From Uranotaenia lowii (taxonomy: Eukaryota; Arthropoda; Insecta; Diptera; Culicidae), in contig NC_073693.1 of assembly GCF_029784155.1 (NCBI RefSeq), positions 225,261,094 to 225,325,093 of the forward strand: DNA of 64,000 nucleotides, read 5' to 3'. Of this stretch, positions 1-10,619 are shown piece after piece. The notes beneath the pieces were generated by a model. The model was not told the DNA's origin, made no database searches, and saw nothing but the letters and a program-made list of their open reading frames with translations. The translations under genes and the position numbers were made by a program. The first letter of the stretch is position 1, and each line of letters begins with the position of its first letter.

Positions 1-905
1 AGGGTTTATGTCTAAATAATAGATATAATTATTGCTTTTTATCATTGAAACTTTTAATCCAAGTTTTAATCCAAATCTTGAAGAGACAATAGAAAAGCTT
101 AAGAATGATTTTATAAAGCATGGCAATTTTGGGCATTGATATTATAATAGAGAAACGTTAATAAATGATTATGCCATGAATAACAAAACCGTGGTAGGTA
201 TTGCTTATAACACAACATAGGTGCATTTAGCCAACACGTTTTGAGTTTTACCAATAAAGGCTACTTTTAGTTCAAAGGAAAAAGAATTCCTGATAGCTAT
301 TGGGAATTTCAACATAACATAGCTTTCTTTGAATGGCGCATATAGCCCGTCTTGCTCTTACATTTGTATCATGCCGTGGGATGAATAAATTTTCGTATTT
401 TGGAAAACGGTACAGAAAATCCTACGATGAATTCATGTTTATATTAACAAATTACGAACCGCAAAGAAATCTCAGCCGTTAAACATCAAATTTCGGCATC
501 GTTTACCTCAGAAACCACTGAACCAAATTCTACAAATTCAGTTCATTTGTGTTAACGAAGGTATTGTTTTCATATTTGTAGAAACAAGTATTATTATAAA
601 ATTTATAATATTTGAGTTATGCTTCTAAGTTTAGGCACACATGCGGTGAGCAAAAAAAAAACGAAATTTCTCGTATTTGGTTCGCAATGTGTTAAGCTAT
701 GTTACTGATGTTTGCAAGAGGCAGAAGAACGAAAGAAACGAGACAATGGACACACTCAAATTCGAATAGAGAAAACATAACCCACACTAAAATGTGCTTT
801 GGCATCATGCTCTCAATTGAAGTGTTTTGAATGTGACACACTCAGTCAGTCGATCGGCGGCCGGACACTCGGCTTCTCTTTGCAGATGTGTGAGTTGAAA
901 TGATA
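1..905. other. gene-free AT-rich stretch
   Basis: No convincing coding region was found. Around 50-215 there is a decayed-looking frame broken by stops that resembles old coding sequence, but I do not recognise it. Nothing else is supported. Confidence 0.4.
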
Positions 906-1610
906 TAAGCCCGAGCAGGGACGCCAGGTGGTTTTGTCAAAAATCAGGACATTACGAAGAAAAAAATCATGATTTTTCTAATCGCCACTAACTCAGTTAA
1001 GATTGTATAAATTAAGCCGAAAAGCAGGTAATGCAGACGCTTTAATTTATAAAACTGAGGCCAGCAGAATCATGGTCATCATGGTCTGCTTTTTGTATGG
1101 AAAAACATCATTCAAATATCACATGAATCACATGAACTATTTAATTACAGATTTGTTCGATATACTCGGTGTCTCGAAAATCAGGACAAATCCTGAAGAA
1201 AAGCAGGATATCTGGCATCTCTGTTCCCGAGCCCCGTGTGTTTTGTTTTATTCACGAACACCAAAAAATCGGGATGACGTATCGGGATGACGTAATGGTG
1301 CACCAACACCTGCGACCTGCGATAATAGATGCGGATAAGAGTCCCCATTGATTTATCAAAGCGATTATAGGTGTGTTCAACAGAACTCAATCGAAATCAA
1401 TTGAAATGGATTGACAGTTGATCAGCTGTTTTTCCAATTGACTTCAATCGATTTCTATCAGGCTGCTGAATGAACAGCCAGACACCAATACAAATGCGCT
1501 TAGTTTGTTTTCATTGTTTATTCGGCTGCGCGCTTCAAGTATTCGTCCACAAATTTTGCGGACAGCAAACGCAGATACGTCATCGTGATCGCGCAACCGG
1601 AATTCATCAA

Positions 1611-1890
1611 GTCGATCGGGAACTTTTCTACGAAAAGTATGACGATGACGATTATATGCCCCGAGCCAAGCGCCTGAGAAAGCTGCTTAAGGAGTGGCGG
1701 GAAACTTGGAAGATACCACGGAATGGGTTTCTATGTTGGGTTCACGTACCGAAATCGCTAACCGATTTAACAGCAAGGACCAGTATGTCTACCGCGATAA
1801 AGTCCGGGGGATGTGCGAACAGAACAAATCGAGTTTTGTTGTTGCTTATCAAGATTTGGCGAACAACCAACATGTTTTGGCAAAAATAGA
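1611..1890 (+). pseudogene. MCM2 (replicative helicase subunit) N-terminal fragment, broken
   Basis: MCM2 is one of the six subunits of the MCM2-7 replicative helicase in the nucleus. Two adjoining reading frames translate into its N-terminal region. The first gives DRELFYEKYDDDD followed by PRAKR (about 1614-1680). The second, shifted frame gives NLEDTTEWVSMLGSRTEIANRF, then QYVYRDK, MCEQNKSSFVVAY and HVLAK (about 1700-1890). This matches the family's NLED..REWVSM.GPR.EI..RF and MCEQN/HVLA blocks in the correct order, with an in-frame loss of the residues normally lying between RF and QYVYRDK. It has a frameshift, no start codon, no AAA+ ATPase domain and no continuation, so it is a fragment of about 90 of some 900 residues. 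It sits inside the inverted repeats of a TIR element, suggesting capture from a functional MCM2 gene elsewhere. Identification is from memory of the family, with no search run. Confidence 0.8.
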
Positions 1891-2039
1891 AAGCTCCGAG
1901 GAATAATAATGCGGATATCATCTCTTCCGTGTCAACAACACCATACTCCATGGGAATATTGTGATAAAAATAAATTTCTTCTATTGTTCAAAATATGTAA
2001 CATTTATTTATTATTATTTTAACTTATTTCATAAAATTT

Positions 2040-2335
2040 CACATTTGCTTCACCGCATCACTGACACAGCACCTCTGGCACAGCACCGCCAATGCCACAT
2101 CGACTGACACCACTTTCACTAGCACCTGTGCAATCCAACCAGACACCATTCCTAAACTCCAATCAGGACGATTGGCACAACACCACTGACACAGCACGAC
2201 AGGCACAGCTCCACCGACTGAGCACGACTGCAACAGCACCACCGACTCACCACAAATGGCACAGCACCACCGACTCAGCACCCGACGGAGAACACCGCAC
2301 CGAATGACACCGAATTCAAATAATTTTTCACAACA
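2040..2335. repeat. imperfect tandem repeat, CAGCACCACCGAC-type
   Basis: Variants of ACAGCACCACCGACT/CACTGACACAGCAC recur roughly every 20-30 bases between 2060 and 2290, giving a local C-rich, G-poor strand. It lies within the TIR element that carries the MCM2 fragment. The open frames it creates on both strands are low-complexity and not treated as genes. Confidence 0.5.
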
Positions 2336-2579
2336 CACCGAATCAGCTGTTTTTTGACAGTAAACAACTGCATTTGTGTTAGTGCGATAGAAACCGATAG
2401 AAACGAATCCTGCTCTCGGGCTTGATCGATTTCGATTGGTTTCGATTGATTCCGATTGGCTTCATTGAACGTCAATTGGATTAGTTTCGACCAAAACATT
2501 GACTGAGTGAACAACAATTTACCAATCGAAATCGATTGAAACCGATTTCAATTGGCTGTTGAACGGGCTTTATATATGG

Positions 2580-3335
2580 CATTCTAAAAATTACTTAATT
2601 AAAGTAGGAACACTTTATGACACACTTAACCATGAATAAATTTGATTTCGGGTATTTTCCAATGAATCTCCGATCAATGGTAATGTTATCTCGATTAACC
2701 TGATGAAGTATAAATTTAAGAAAAAACTATTGACAAAATGTATAAAATTACATTTTAGTGGCAAGAATAACGAAACAAGACACTGTTGGAAAACTTACGA
2801 AACTCACTCATAAAAATAAAGGGGAGATTGAAAGACTCATTCAACTTCAATTGTGTAGAAGGGGGATGTGTGGTACGCCCCTGACTTGTCGACATAACGT
2901 ATAAAATCGACAGCTACCGCGTGGTGCTTCACGCACACTAGCAACACTCGGGCTCGAGATATTTGCAAGCATGTTGCAATGCAAGCTTTCGCGAGTTGGC
3001 ATTCGGCCGGTTTGGTTCTGTGGAGTACCGATATACCGTTCTGTAAGAATCCAAGTTTAATATCGGCATTTGCAGAATGTGCTCTCTAATAGCCCCTTGG
3101 AAATTGATGAATTGCCAATGTCCCTTCCTATTGAGGATGACATCAATGAGCTAATTCTCAATCGATCATTGAATGATGATATGTCATTATGTGCGTGAAG
3201 CATTACATGCATCCTACTCACACGCACGAGGAATCATATATGCATGTCGTCATCATTCGCCTCGCCGTCGTATTCATACGCGCATTCGGCGAGCCTCCAG
3301 TCCGCAACCGAACACGCACCGTGCCGCATGCGGTG
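2580..3335. other. gene-free stretch
   Basis: No coding region is supported. The motif GTGCTTCACGCACAC near 2925 and GTGCGTGAAGCATTAC near 3190 are inverted relatives about 260 bp apart, possibly ends of an unrecognised small repeat. Confidence 0.35.
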
Positions 3336-3339
3336 TTAC

Positions 3340-3632
3340 GTGAAGTCCCAACCATTGTACGGTAGAGCCCGCAAAGGGGAATGCGCCGTTGCAGAGGTGA
3401 AGTGAATCTCGTAGGTAAGTGAGTGATCTGTTTGCGGATTATTCCTTAGGGGCATCCAGAACCCACAGGTTCTACTTGAGCATAGTGCTCGATCCCCGTG
3501 AAGGATGATTTCCTCGTAGCGAATCGAGCGTGCACAGGTACAACTGTGTTCGATGTTTACTCTTGGGCTCGAACTCACGGACATCGGCTCAGGAGACAAC
3601 AGACTAGCCAACTGAGCTATATCACAAGCCCA
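3340..3632 (-). mobile_element. tRNA-derived SINE
   Basis: Read on the minus strand from 3632, the sequence opens GGGCTTGTGATATAGCTCAG and continues with TTGG, containing an RNA polymerase III A box (TAGCTCAGTTGG). About 45 bases later comes GAGTTCGAGCCC, a good B box. The spacing and order are those of a tRNA-related SINE head. A body of about 220 bp follows towards 3340, whose end is not sharply defined. A second copy of the head alone lies at 18714-18780, showing that this is a dispersed repeat and not a tRNA gene. There is no complete cloverleaf. Confidence 0.7.
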
Positions 3633-3639
3633 AGTATGT

Positions 3640-5720
3640 ATTTGTGTGCATCGTTTAAAATTTAGAAAATTCAATGGTTAAAATTCTTTTTTTATTTTAA
3701 GTATGGTTCATTTGAAAATATTTATAAAAATGAATTGTTTAGTGAAAAAAAAATGATAATAGATGCAACGCAACCTTCTCAATTTTGTAAACGAAATGCC
3801 AATAAAAAAGTAACGCAATGCCATCTTCTCATCATTCTACGATCTTCTTAAACAGTAAAAAACAAACGCCCACATGATGGCTCATTTCTCACTAACTGAG
3901 CTGGAAATTTTTCTTTCCAGAGCAAAAAAAGAATCGAACCCTCATTGCAAAACAAGGTAGGAGCAAAAAAAAGAGACGAAATATACTACCTCCAAAGAAG
4001 ACAGGGAGCGTAAACTTTTGGTCATTTCTTACGCGTTCGCTTTCCTCCGATGCGCTTTTTGTCGAACTTTCGCCATGGTTCACTTTTATTGTCGGTTCTT
4101 GTCATCGAACCCATTAGCACAGGTCAGGGAGATTTCTTTTTTTTTGTGGAGAATTGTTTCCGGTTTGTTAGGCCATGGTCCGACTTTTGCGCTTATTAAA
4201 CTTTATTTATAGAAGTGATTTAGTAGAGTTACCTATTGTGGGAGACCTGTGAGATGACAGTTATTTCATTTTTGAGTAAAAATTCGATCTAAAAAAAGTT
4301 TTCAATGCCAATCTCAAAGAAGCATCAATCTATATGAGTTTTGTAGAGAAAATCACCATCGACCTAATGTGGCAACCGATTAAAGCGAAAGTTTGGCACC
4401 TTGAGCAGAAAACAACCAATAAACAAAAGAAAACTAACCAACATACAAGAAAAGCATTTCCGCCCATGATTTTCCTCCCACATCTTCTCTAACACAGCAG
4501 TGCATCGCCAACAACCACAAAATATGTTCAAAAACTCGGCGAAACCAACTGGGCGGAGCCGTTGCTCGGAAAGTGTATCGAGGCGTGAAAACGTTTAAAA
4601 TTAAAAGCAAGAAACGAACACTGATTGCCAATTTCCCAGAGGCAGTTCTAGTTTGTGAGAAAGTTTTTTCTTTCGTTTTTCTCGTTGGATATAGATATAC
4701 CTATATTCCGGCAGGTGCTGATTTTTCCCAGCAGCACTCCAAGAAGGTTGTTTTTTTGTACATCTTTGCACATTGATCCTTGTTGGCAATAATGAAAACA
4801 CATTTTAGAAGTTAAAACATGTAACAGTTTTATTACAAATTCATAAAGATTTTTCTTCTTTCCACAGCGTCTCCAGAGTTTAATTTTTTTTAAATAAGGT
4901 AGACTTTTATTGGCCTGGCAATAACTATCAGTTCATTCAAGAAAAGAATTTCACAACCAACTTGATTTATTTTGGTTGATTGAACAAAAAACTGAAAAAA
5001 ATTATTAGAGTAAGAATTCATTAATCTGATTTATGAACTAAGTAAATACGATATTTTTAACCAATTTGGATAAAAATAGACAAGTGTCGGCTTTTTGTGC
5101 CAGAGAATGTCTTAAAATGAAGACTCCTTCCTCTCACTGGAAAGGGGAAACAGGTCTTACAAACCAAACAAAAATATTTACATAAATGGAAAACTGATCA
5201 AGGAAATTTATGCAAATAAGTTATTTAAAGGTATGTAGGCTAAGCATTCTCTTGCTTGTCTCACCGAATAATTCCAGCAATTATTAAAAAAAAAACCTTA
5301 CGAAACCCAAGCATTTCAATTCAAATTTTTTAGAATAAACTTTCTCGTAGGGATACGTGAAGAAAAATCTGATAATCTCCACAAAGTTTTGAAGAATTCT
5401 AAAATAAATTCATTTTTATTTCAGGTTTCAGGTTATACTAGTATTAATATAGTTTTAATTAAAAATTAATAACTTTTCAAAAAACGTTTTAAAAACGCCT
5501 AATGGCAATTAAAGAAACGTTTTGTTCGAAGCTTAAAAGTTTAACTATTTTTATTATTCAGAAGTTTGCTGATGTAGTTGATACAATGTGGAAATAAAAA
5601 AAACAATATGAAAATATTTCATAACAATAGCTTGGATTCTTGATTCAGACAGATCTTAAAATTGTATAAACATTTTAGTCGCCAAACGCAAATCACATAA
5701 ATTTTCAGCCTGGCCCATGA
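3640..5720. other. gene-free stretch
   Basis: AT-rich sequence with homopolymer runs. Open frames near 3892-4212 and 4434-4801 overlap each other on opposite strands, have biased low-complexity composition and show no domain. No RNA gene or element edge was recognised. Confidence 0.4.
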
Positions 5721-5722
5721 TC

Positions 5723-6081
5723 GAGGTTCCCGAAATCACAGAAAAATCTGTAATTTCACAGAATTTTGAGCAAATTTTCACATAAAGCTCTGTCACAGAA
5801 CACAGAATTTTGAAATATTCACAGATTTTACAGAATTTAATTAAAAATTAAAAATCCAATTAAAAATTTATACTTCTTGCTTTTAATAAGAAAGGTATGA
5901 TAAGATTTCCAATGTTAATTGATTTTCCTCAACTAAAATGTAAAAAAGACACAATCTGTCACGAATTTTCAATGAAAATAATGAAAATAGCATCACGGAA
6001 AACCATCACAGAATTTTTAGATAAAATCATAGAAATTCAGATTTTTTTTTCTCAAAAACACCGAATTTTTTCGGCAACCTT
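5723..6081. mobile_element. small MITE-like element
   Basis: The left edge GAGGTTCCCGAAA (5723) and the reverse complement of the right edge, AAGGTTGCCGAAA (6069-6081), match at 11 of 13 positions. The interior repeats ACAGAATTT and ATCACAGAA motifs and has no coding capacity. About 360 bp is a normal MITE length. No clear target duplication was found, so the superfamily is not assigned. Confidence 0.4.
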
Positions 6082-6379
6082 GCCCATCATGACCCTGTCC
6101 TGTGTGTGATGGAAGTTTAACTTTGCTTGCGCTTTTTACACTTTTTGATAATTCAAAAAAGTTTCTCCAAACTTTGAAAACTGGATATAAATTATAAACA
6201 GTTCACTGTGTTTTTTAAATCTATTGTTTACGTTGATTTTGATTAAATTTTATAAATATTCTACTGAAACATGATCTTGCAAAGGCAGCTTGAACTTATC
6301 AGTCAGTTGTCTAAAACATTTACTTTTTGTTTTTGTGTTTTTTCTTCTATAAATGTAAAAATTAATCAAAATTTTAAAT

Positions 6380-6381
<2 letters not shown>

Positions 6382-6417
<36 letters not shown>
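6382..6417. repeat. (TG)18 microsatellite
   Basis: Eighteen uninterrupted TG dinucleotides. A simple sequence repeat. Confidence 0.95.
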
Positions 6418-6421
<4 letters not shown>

Positions 6422-6629
6422 GTCAATAATCTTGATACTTCAAGTAATTTAAAGATATATGGTTTGTGAAAATTGGTTCAGTAGTTATTGAGATAAAAGA
6501 CGATAGATCTGGGGACTTATGAAAGCGTCACCATTTTTTTTGTTGCCTCCTGGGAATCACATCCGATGCATATTGATGCTCAGCAACCGTTTGAACGAGT
6601 TTATTGTAGGAAAATAGAATTATTCATAC

Positions 6630-8585
6630 CAGGGATGATAACTGTTCGAGTGTCATTTGACATTTTTCCGGCGCCTAGAGCGACATTCATCAGTACGAAA
6701 ACGACCGTGGCAGTCATGTCCTTTTTGGATTTTGTGAATGTCATCGCCAAGAAAATCTCTCAAGAAAATGTCAAATAACATTTGGGATGATTGTCACAAC
6801 TTGCATCGAGATTGTGATAGTCATGAAAAAATAATGTTAAGCTAAGCAAATGAAAGTCGGTCGTTGCTTCGTGACATTCATAGTGGCAAATGTTATGGCG
6901 ACATTTAACATTTTGAATGTCACAGAATCATAATCGTGATATTCATTTCTCAATGAAATGTTATTGAAATGAAGGTCGCGACAGTTAAAACAGTTCCATG
7001 CTAGTTTTATTCTGGAGAATTTTGGAAGTGAGACTTTGCCCGTGTGGACTGGACAATCTACCAGTTCCGGAATCCGAAAAATCAAAATGTCAGATTTTAA
7101 CTTGCGACACATGAATAGAAAGCTCTTGACCTATACATGATGAGAATTGATAGAAGTGGTTCGGGGCCATCCGGTCCTGCCAACATCCAATTTCTCCGGT
7201 TCTGGAATACGAAAAATCACGTGAAAAATTTAGATTGGGTTAGAGGTTTGCATATTTTCACGCTTTCTTCACGAAGAGGGGGTTAGGGTTTGAGTCATGT
7301 CCACAAGGACATACTTGTACGGTAAATAAACAGGAAAATGTTTTTGCTAAAATTCAAAAATCGATACATTTTTCCTAAAACATTTTGTTTTGTTTTGATT
7401 ATTGTCGTTTTACCATCTCTATGGCTCTAAAAAACAAATGAATTTGAAAAAATACATTGAAAATATAAAAAAATGAAAGCAACTTGAAGTATAAATTTTA
7501 TCCTCTAAATTTTAAGTCGAAATCAATGCTCTAGACTATGGTTACCATACATACTCTTTTAAGAATACATGTTCTTTTTTCGATTGAGAATTGCGTGTAC
7601 TCTTATTTTTCTGAAATTTTACAAAATGTACTCTTTTTTTAAAGAAATTTATAATTGAAAAGTACTTATTTTTTATCATTTATGAAGTTAGTTTTCTACA
7701 TCTTATACAAGAATCACCGAAGAAATACAACTTATCTCAATTAACTTAAATATCCTTTTTTCATGAAGGCATCTTTAAGTCGTAATAAACAGAAAGCGCG
7801 ATAAGCGCCTTTAAGTATGCAACAAACTATCAATCCATAATCAATATGCACAAAAGAAACTTGCTCAAATGACTAATGCACAAATAAAAAGTGCACAAGT
7901 CCAAAATAGAGTTTATTTAAAAGTAAACATGAGCGTTATAATAAACCTCTTTAACAATGCAGTATTTTACCATATTTGGTGAGGTTTATTAGCTTAACTA
8001 CAAATATTACTATCCCTTCGAATAATCCAGCTGAAAATTTTCATCAGCTGACTTTTCAGTTTTCAATGGGAAAAAAATATTCTAAGGAAATTTTTTAAAC
8101 ATCTTGTAAGTTACACATCTTCCAGAAAATTGACATTAGTTGAATGACTTTAAATACCTACCTCTGTTTTTTTTTTTAATTAAAAAACGTTCCTCCGAAG
8201 TCTTTTGGAAAAAAAAACAAAATGTTCTCTTTTTGGTGCTGCAGGATATGGTAACCCTACTCTGGACACAATTATTTCCGAAACACAAAAAAAAATCGTT
8301 CCAGCGGTCAGGGTTTTATCAATTTAAATCAATTTTAATCACGCAATTTAAAATTCAAAAATGTCATTCCGCCAACAGAGTCTTTGACTGTCACAATCAA
8401 AAATGGTATGGAGATGAATAATTCGATGATATCTTTTTGAGCGATTGTCATTGCAAAGCCGAATAACATTCTCTCCAGTCGTTTAACACTTTTTCAATGT
8501 CATTGAGATCTTTTCAAATGTCATTGGAAAATGTTATGTGACTGTCACGATCCCGACTGTCTCTTATTTGACATTCGCATCACTG
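6630..8585. mobile_element. hAT-like non-autonomous transposon
   Basis: The left end begins CAGGGATGATAACTG and the reverse complement of the right end begins CAGTGATGCGAATG. Both are followed by a GTCATTTGACA/GTCAAATAAG block. The flanking 8-mers are ATTCATAC (6622-6629) and ATTCAAAC (8586-8593), which match at 7 of 8 bases. A CAGNG-type terminus with an 8-bp target duplication is the hAT superfamily signature. The subterminal regions are full of short TGTCATT/AATGACA motifs in both orientations, as expected for transposase-binding repeats. No transposase frame remains. A second TIR element is nested at 7539-8257. Confidence 0.65.
7539..8257. mobile_element. TA-flanked TIR element nested in the hAT-like element
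   Basis: The left end is TGGTTACCATA and the right end, reverse complemented, is GGGTTACCATA. Each is flanked by TA (7537-7538 and 8258-8259). Both arms then contain a TGTTCTTTTT tract. A TA duplication suggests the Tc1/mariner type. It is 719 bp long and has no coding capacity. The ends are short and divergent, so confidence is limited. Confidence 0.45.
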
Positions 8586-8599
8586 ATTCAAACACATTT

Positions 8600-9629
8600 C
8601 CCAACTGAAATGATTGTAATTAACATACCTTTTTTGTACATATTTTTTTTTAAACGAACACAAAGACATACAAAATCTCAATGATACTTGATGTTTCCTC
8701 GAAGAGACTCCTTTTACTTAATTTTAAGCATAAACTGAATTTTCATAAGTATCTTTCTTATTCTCGCTCTTCGAATTCCATCATCACTTAGCAGAACAAG
8801 TTCCACATCGCCAATGATTGCTACTCCGTAATTATTTGAGGACATCAACATTTAGCGAGGTCCAAGCAAGTTATGCTTGGGATTGGCATAACATTCTCAA
8901 TGTACTAAACTTTCTCTCTTTTTTTAAAGCTTAATAACGGCGCCGGCCACGTCCTAGTAGTCAATGAAGATAAAAGGAAGGAATGTTAGTAAGACAACCT
9001 TTCCCTCGTCCTTGCATATTAAAAATGGCTTTGAAATAGTCAGAAGGTAGTGTCATTAGCTATGGAATCCGTCTGTACGTTTGCCAATCCATATTCGAGT
9101 ATCTCAGGCAAGATTTTTGTAAGTAAGAGAAAGGTGAAGATCAAGATCCATTCCGGAAAATAGTGCGACCATGTTTCTCTTACACCTCTTATGCTCCTAG
9201 AAATTTCCGATTGCTATTCCTATTTTTAGTTAACGTTTAATTATCGTTTAACGGCTTTAATTACTTACGGCTTACTATTAATTACGGCTTTAATTAACGT
9301 TTTATAGAAAATTAACGAGTAGATTTTAGAGCAAATATTACCGATGATATTACTAAATGTGACAAGATTTAGAAAATAAAGATCTTTGCTGATAGATGAT
9401 TGCATTATTTAACTTCAGACGAACTTGCTCGTTTCCCGAACTGTGAACCCCAAAGAAATTTCAATTTTTTTTTTTTAATTTTCAATTGTCATTGGATATT
9501 TTCCAATTTGCATTCTTGCACGAAATATTTGCAATCAGAAATGATCCGAAATAACTACAAAATATTTTGTATTTCTTTTTCCGTTTTGGAAATTCGTATA
9601 TATCTATTTTCTTCATCTTCGCGTAATAG
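8600..9629. other. gene-free stretch
   Basis: No coding or RNA gene is supported. A short cluster of TTAACG/TTTAATTA variants at 9230-9310 looks like decayed simple repeat. Confidence 0.4.
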
Positions 9630-10610
9630 TCTATATAAATAAAAAGCAATTTCTGTATGTTTGTTTGTTTGTTTGTTTGTTTTTTTGTTTGTCCTCTATA
9701 GACCCAGCTGTCTTATGGGCTAGAGAGCTGAAATTTGGCATAGATGCTCATTAGGACCAGGAAGGATGAAAAATGTTTTTAGATTTTCGGATGACCCCTT
9801 CTGAAGGGGGTCGTCCATAGAAGACAAATATTGTTTTCGCGATATTGACGTTACTTATCGTCGGATCGTGTTGAAAATTGGCACATGAGTGTTTTGAAAG
9901 ACGAGCAATCGATTTCAGGTGTCAAATTTTGTGTAAAGGGTCAGCCAAAGGGGTCGTCCATATTAACTGTTCACTGTTTTTGCGGTATTGACGTTATTAT
10001 ACATTGTATTGAAATGAAAATTGGTACACGATAGTTTTGAGTGAAGTGCAATCAATTTGAGGTATCAAATTCAGCGTAAGGGACTGGCAAAAGGGGTCAT
10101 CCATATTAAATTTTCAGTATCTTAGTGATATTGACGTTTTTATACATCGGATTGGGGTGAAAATTCGCCCATAGGAGTTTTAGGGACAAACAACTGATTT
10201 CACTTATCCAAACTAAAATCAGGGGTCGGCCAAAGGGGTCGTCCATATTAACTATCCACTGTTGATGCGATATTGTCGTTATTATACATCGGATTCATGG
10301 CGAAAATTGGCGAATTATGGCGGATTATGGCGAAAATTGGTACAAAAGAGTTTTGAGAGATGAGCAATGGATTTCAGGTATTAAATTCAGTGTAAGAGGC
10401 CGGCAAAGGGGGTCGTCCATGTAAACCTTTCAATATTTTTGCATTATCGTCGTTATTTTACATCGGATTGAGATGAAAATTTTCACACGGTTTGTGCAGA
10501 GTTTGAGAGTTTTGAGAGAAGGGCAATCAATGTCAAATATCAAAGATTGTATAAGAGGCCATCGAAAGGGGTTTAAAACAGACGACAAAAAAGGGATCGT
10601 CCAATATTTT
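9630..10610 (+). mobile_element. Helentron-like non-autonomous element, 5' part
   Basis: It starts TCTATATAAATAAAAAGC, followed by ATTTCTGTATG and a TGTT microsatellite, then CTCTATAGACCCAG and GAGCTGAAATTTGGCATAGA. This order (TATATAAA, microsatellite, ATAGACTC-like block, 'aaatttggca' block) is the same as in the better-preserved element at 58414-60440. Internally a unit of roughly 140 bp repeats about five times, each marked by GGGGTCGTCCAT (near 9808, 9950, 10094, 10235 and 10408) with intervening GATATTGACGTTATTATACATCGG. No terminal CAGCTAGT end was found, so the 3' end is probably lost. Confidence 0.55.
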
Positions 10611-10619
10611 TGCAATCAT

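Larger units (their letters stand above)
1374..2568. mobile_element. TIR element carrying captured host-gene sequence
   Basis: The two edges are imperfect inverted repeats. The left reads GTTCAACAG followed by AATCGAAATCAATTGAAAT (from about 1380), and the reverse complement of the right edge (about 2515-2563) reads GTTCAACAG followed by CAATTGAAATCGGTTTCAAT. A shared ATCAGCTGTTTTT block lies inside both arms. No transposase is visible between them. The interior instead holds an MCM2 fragment (1611-1890), an antisense open frame ending at 1518 and a tandem stretch at 2040-2330. I infer a non-autonomous DNA transposon that captured host sequence. The target duplication is not clear, so the exact ends are uncertain by several bases. 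Confidence 0.5.

Noticed and set aside
909..1240. Possible MITE with CCCGAGCAGGGACGCCAGGT and inverted CTGGCATCTCTGTTCCCGAG
   Set aside because: Match between edges is partial (GGACGCCAGGT against AGATGCCAGATA) and no target duplication was found; not strong enough to list.
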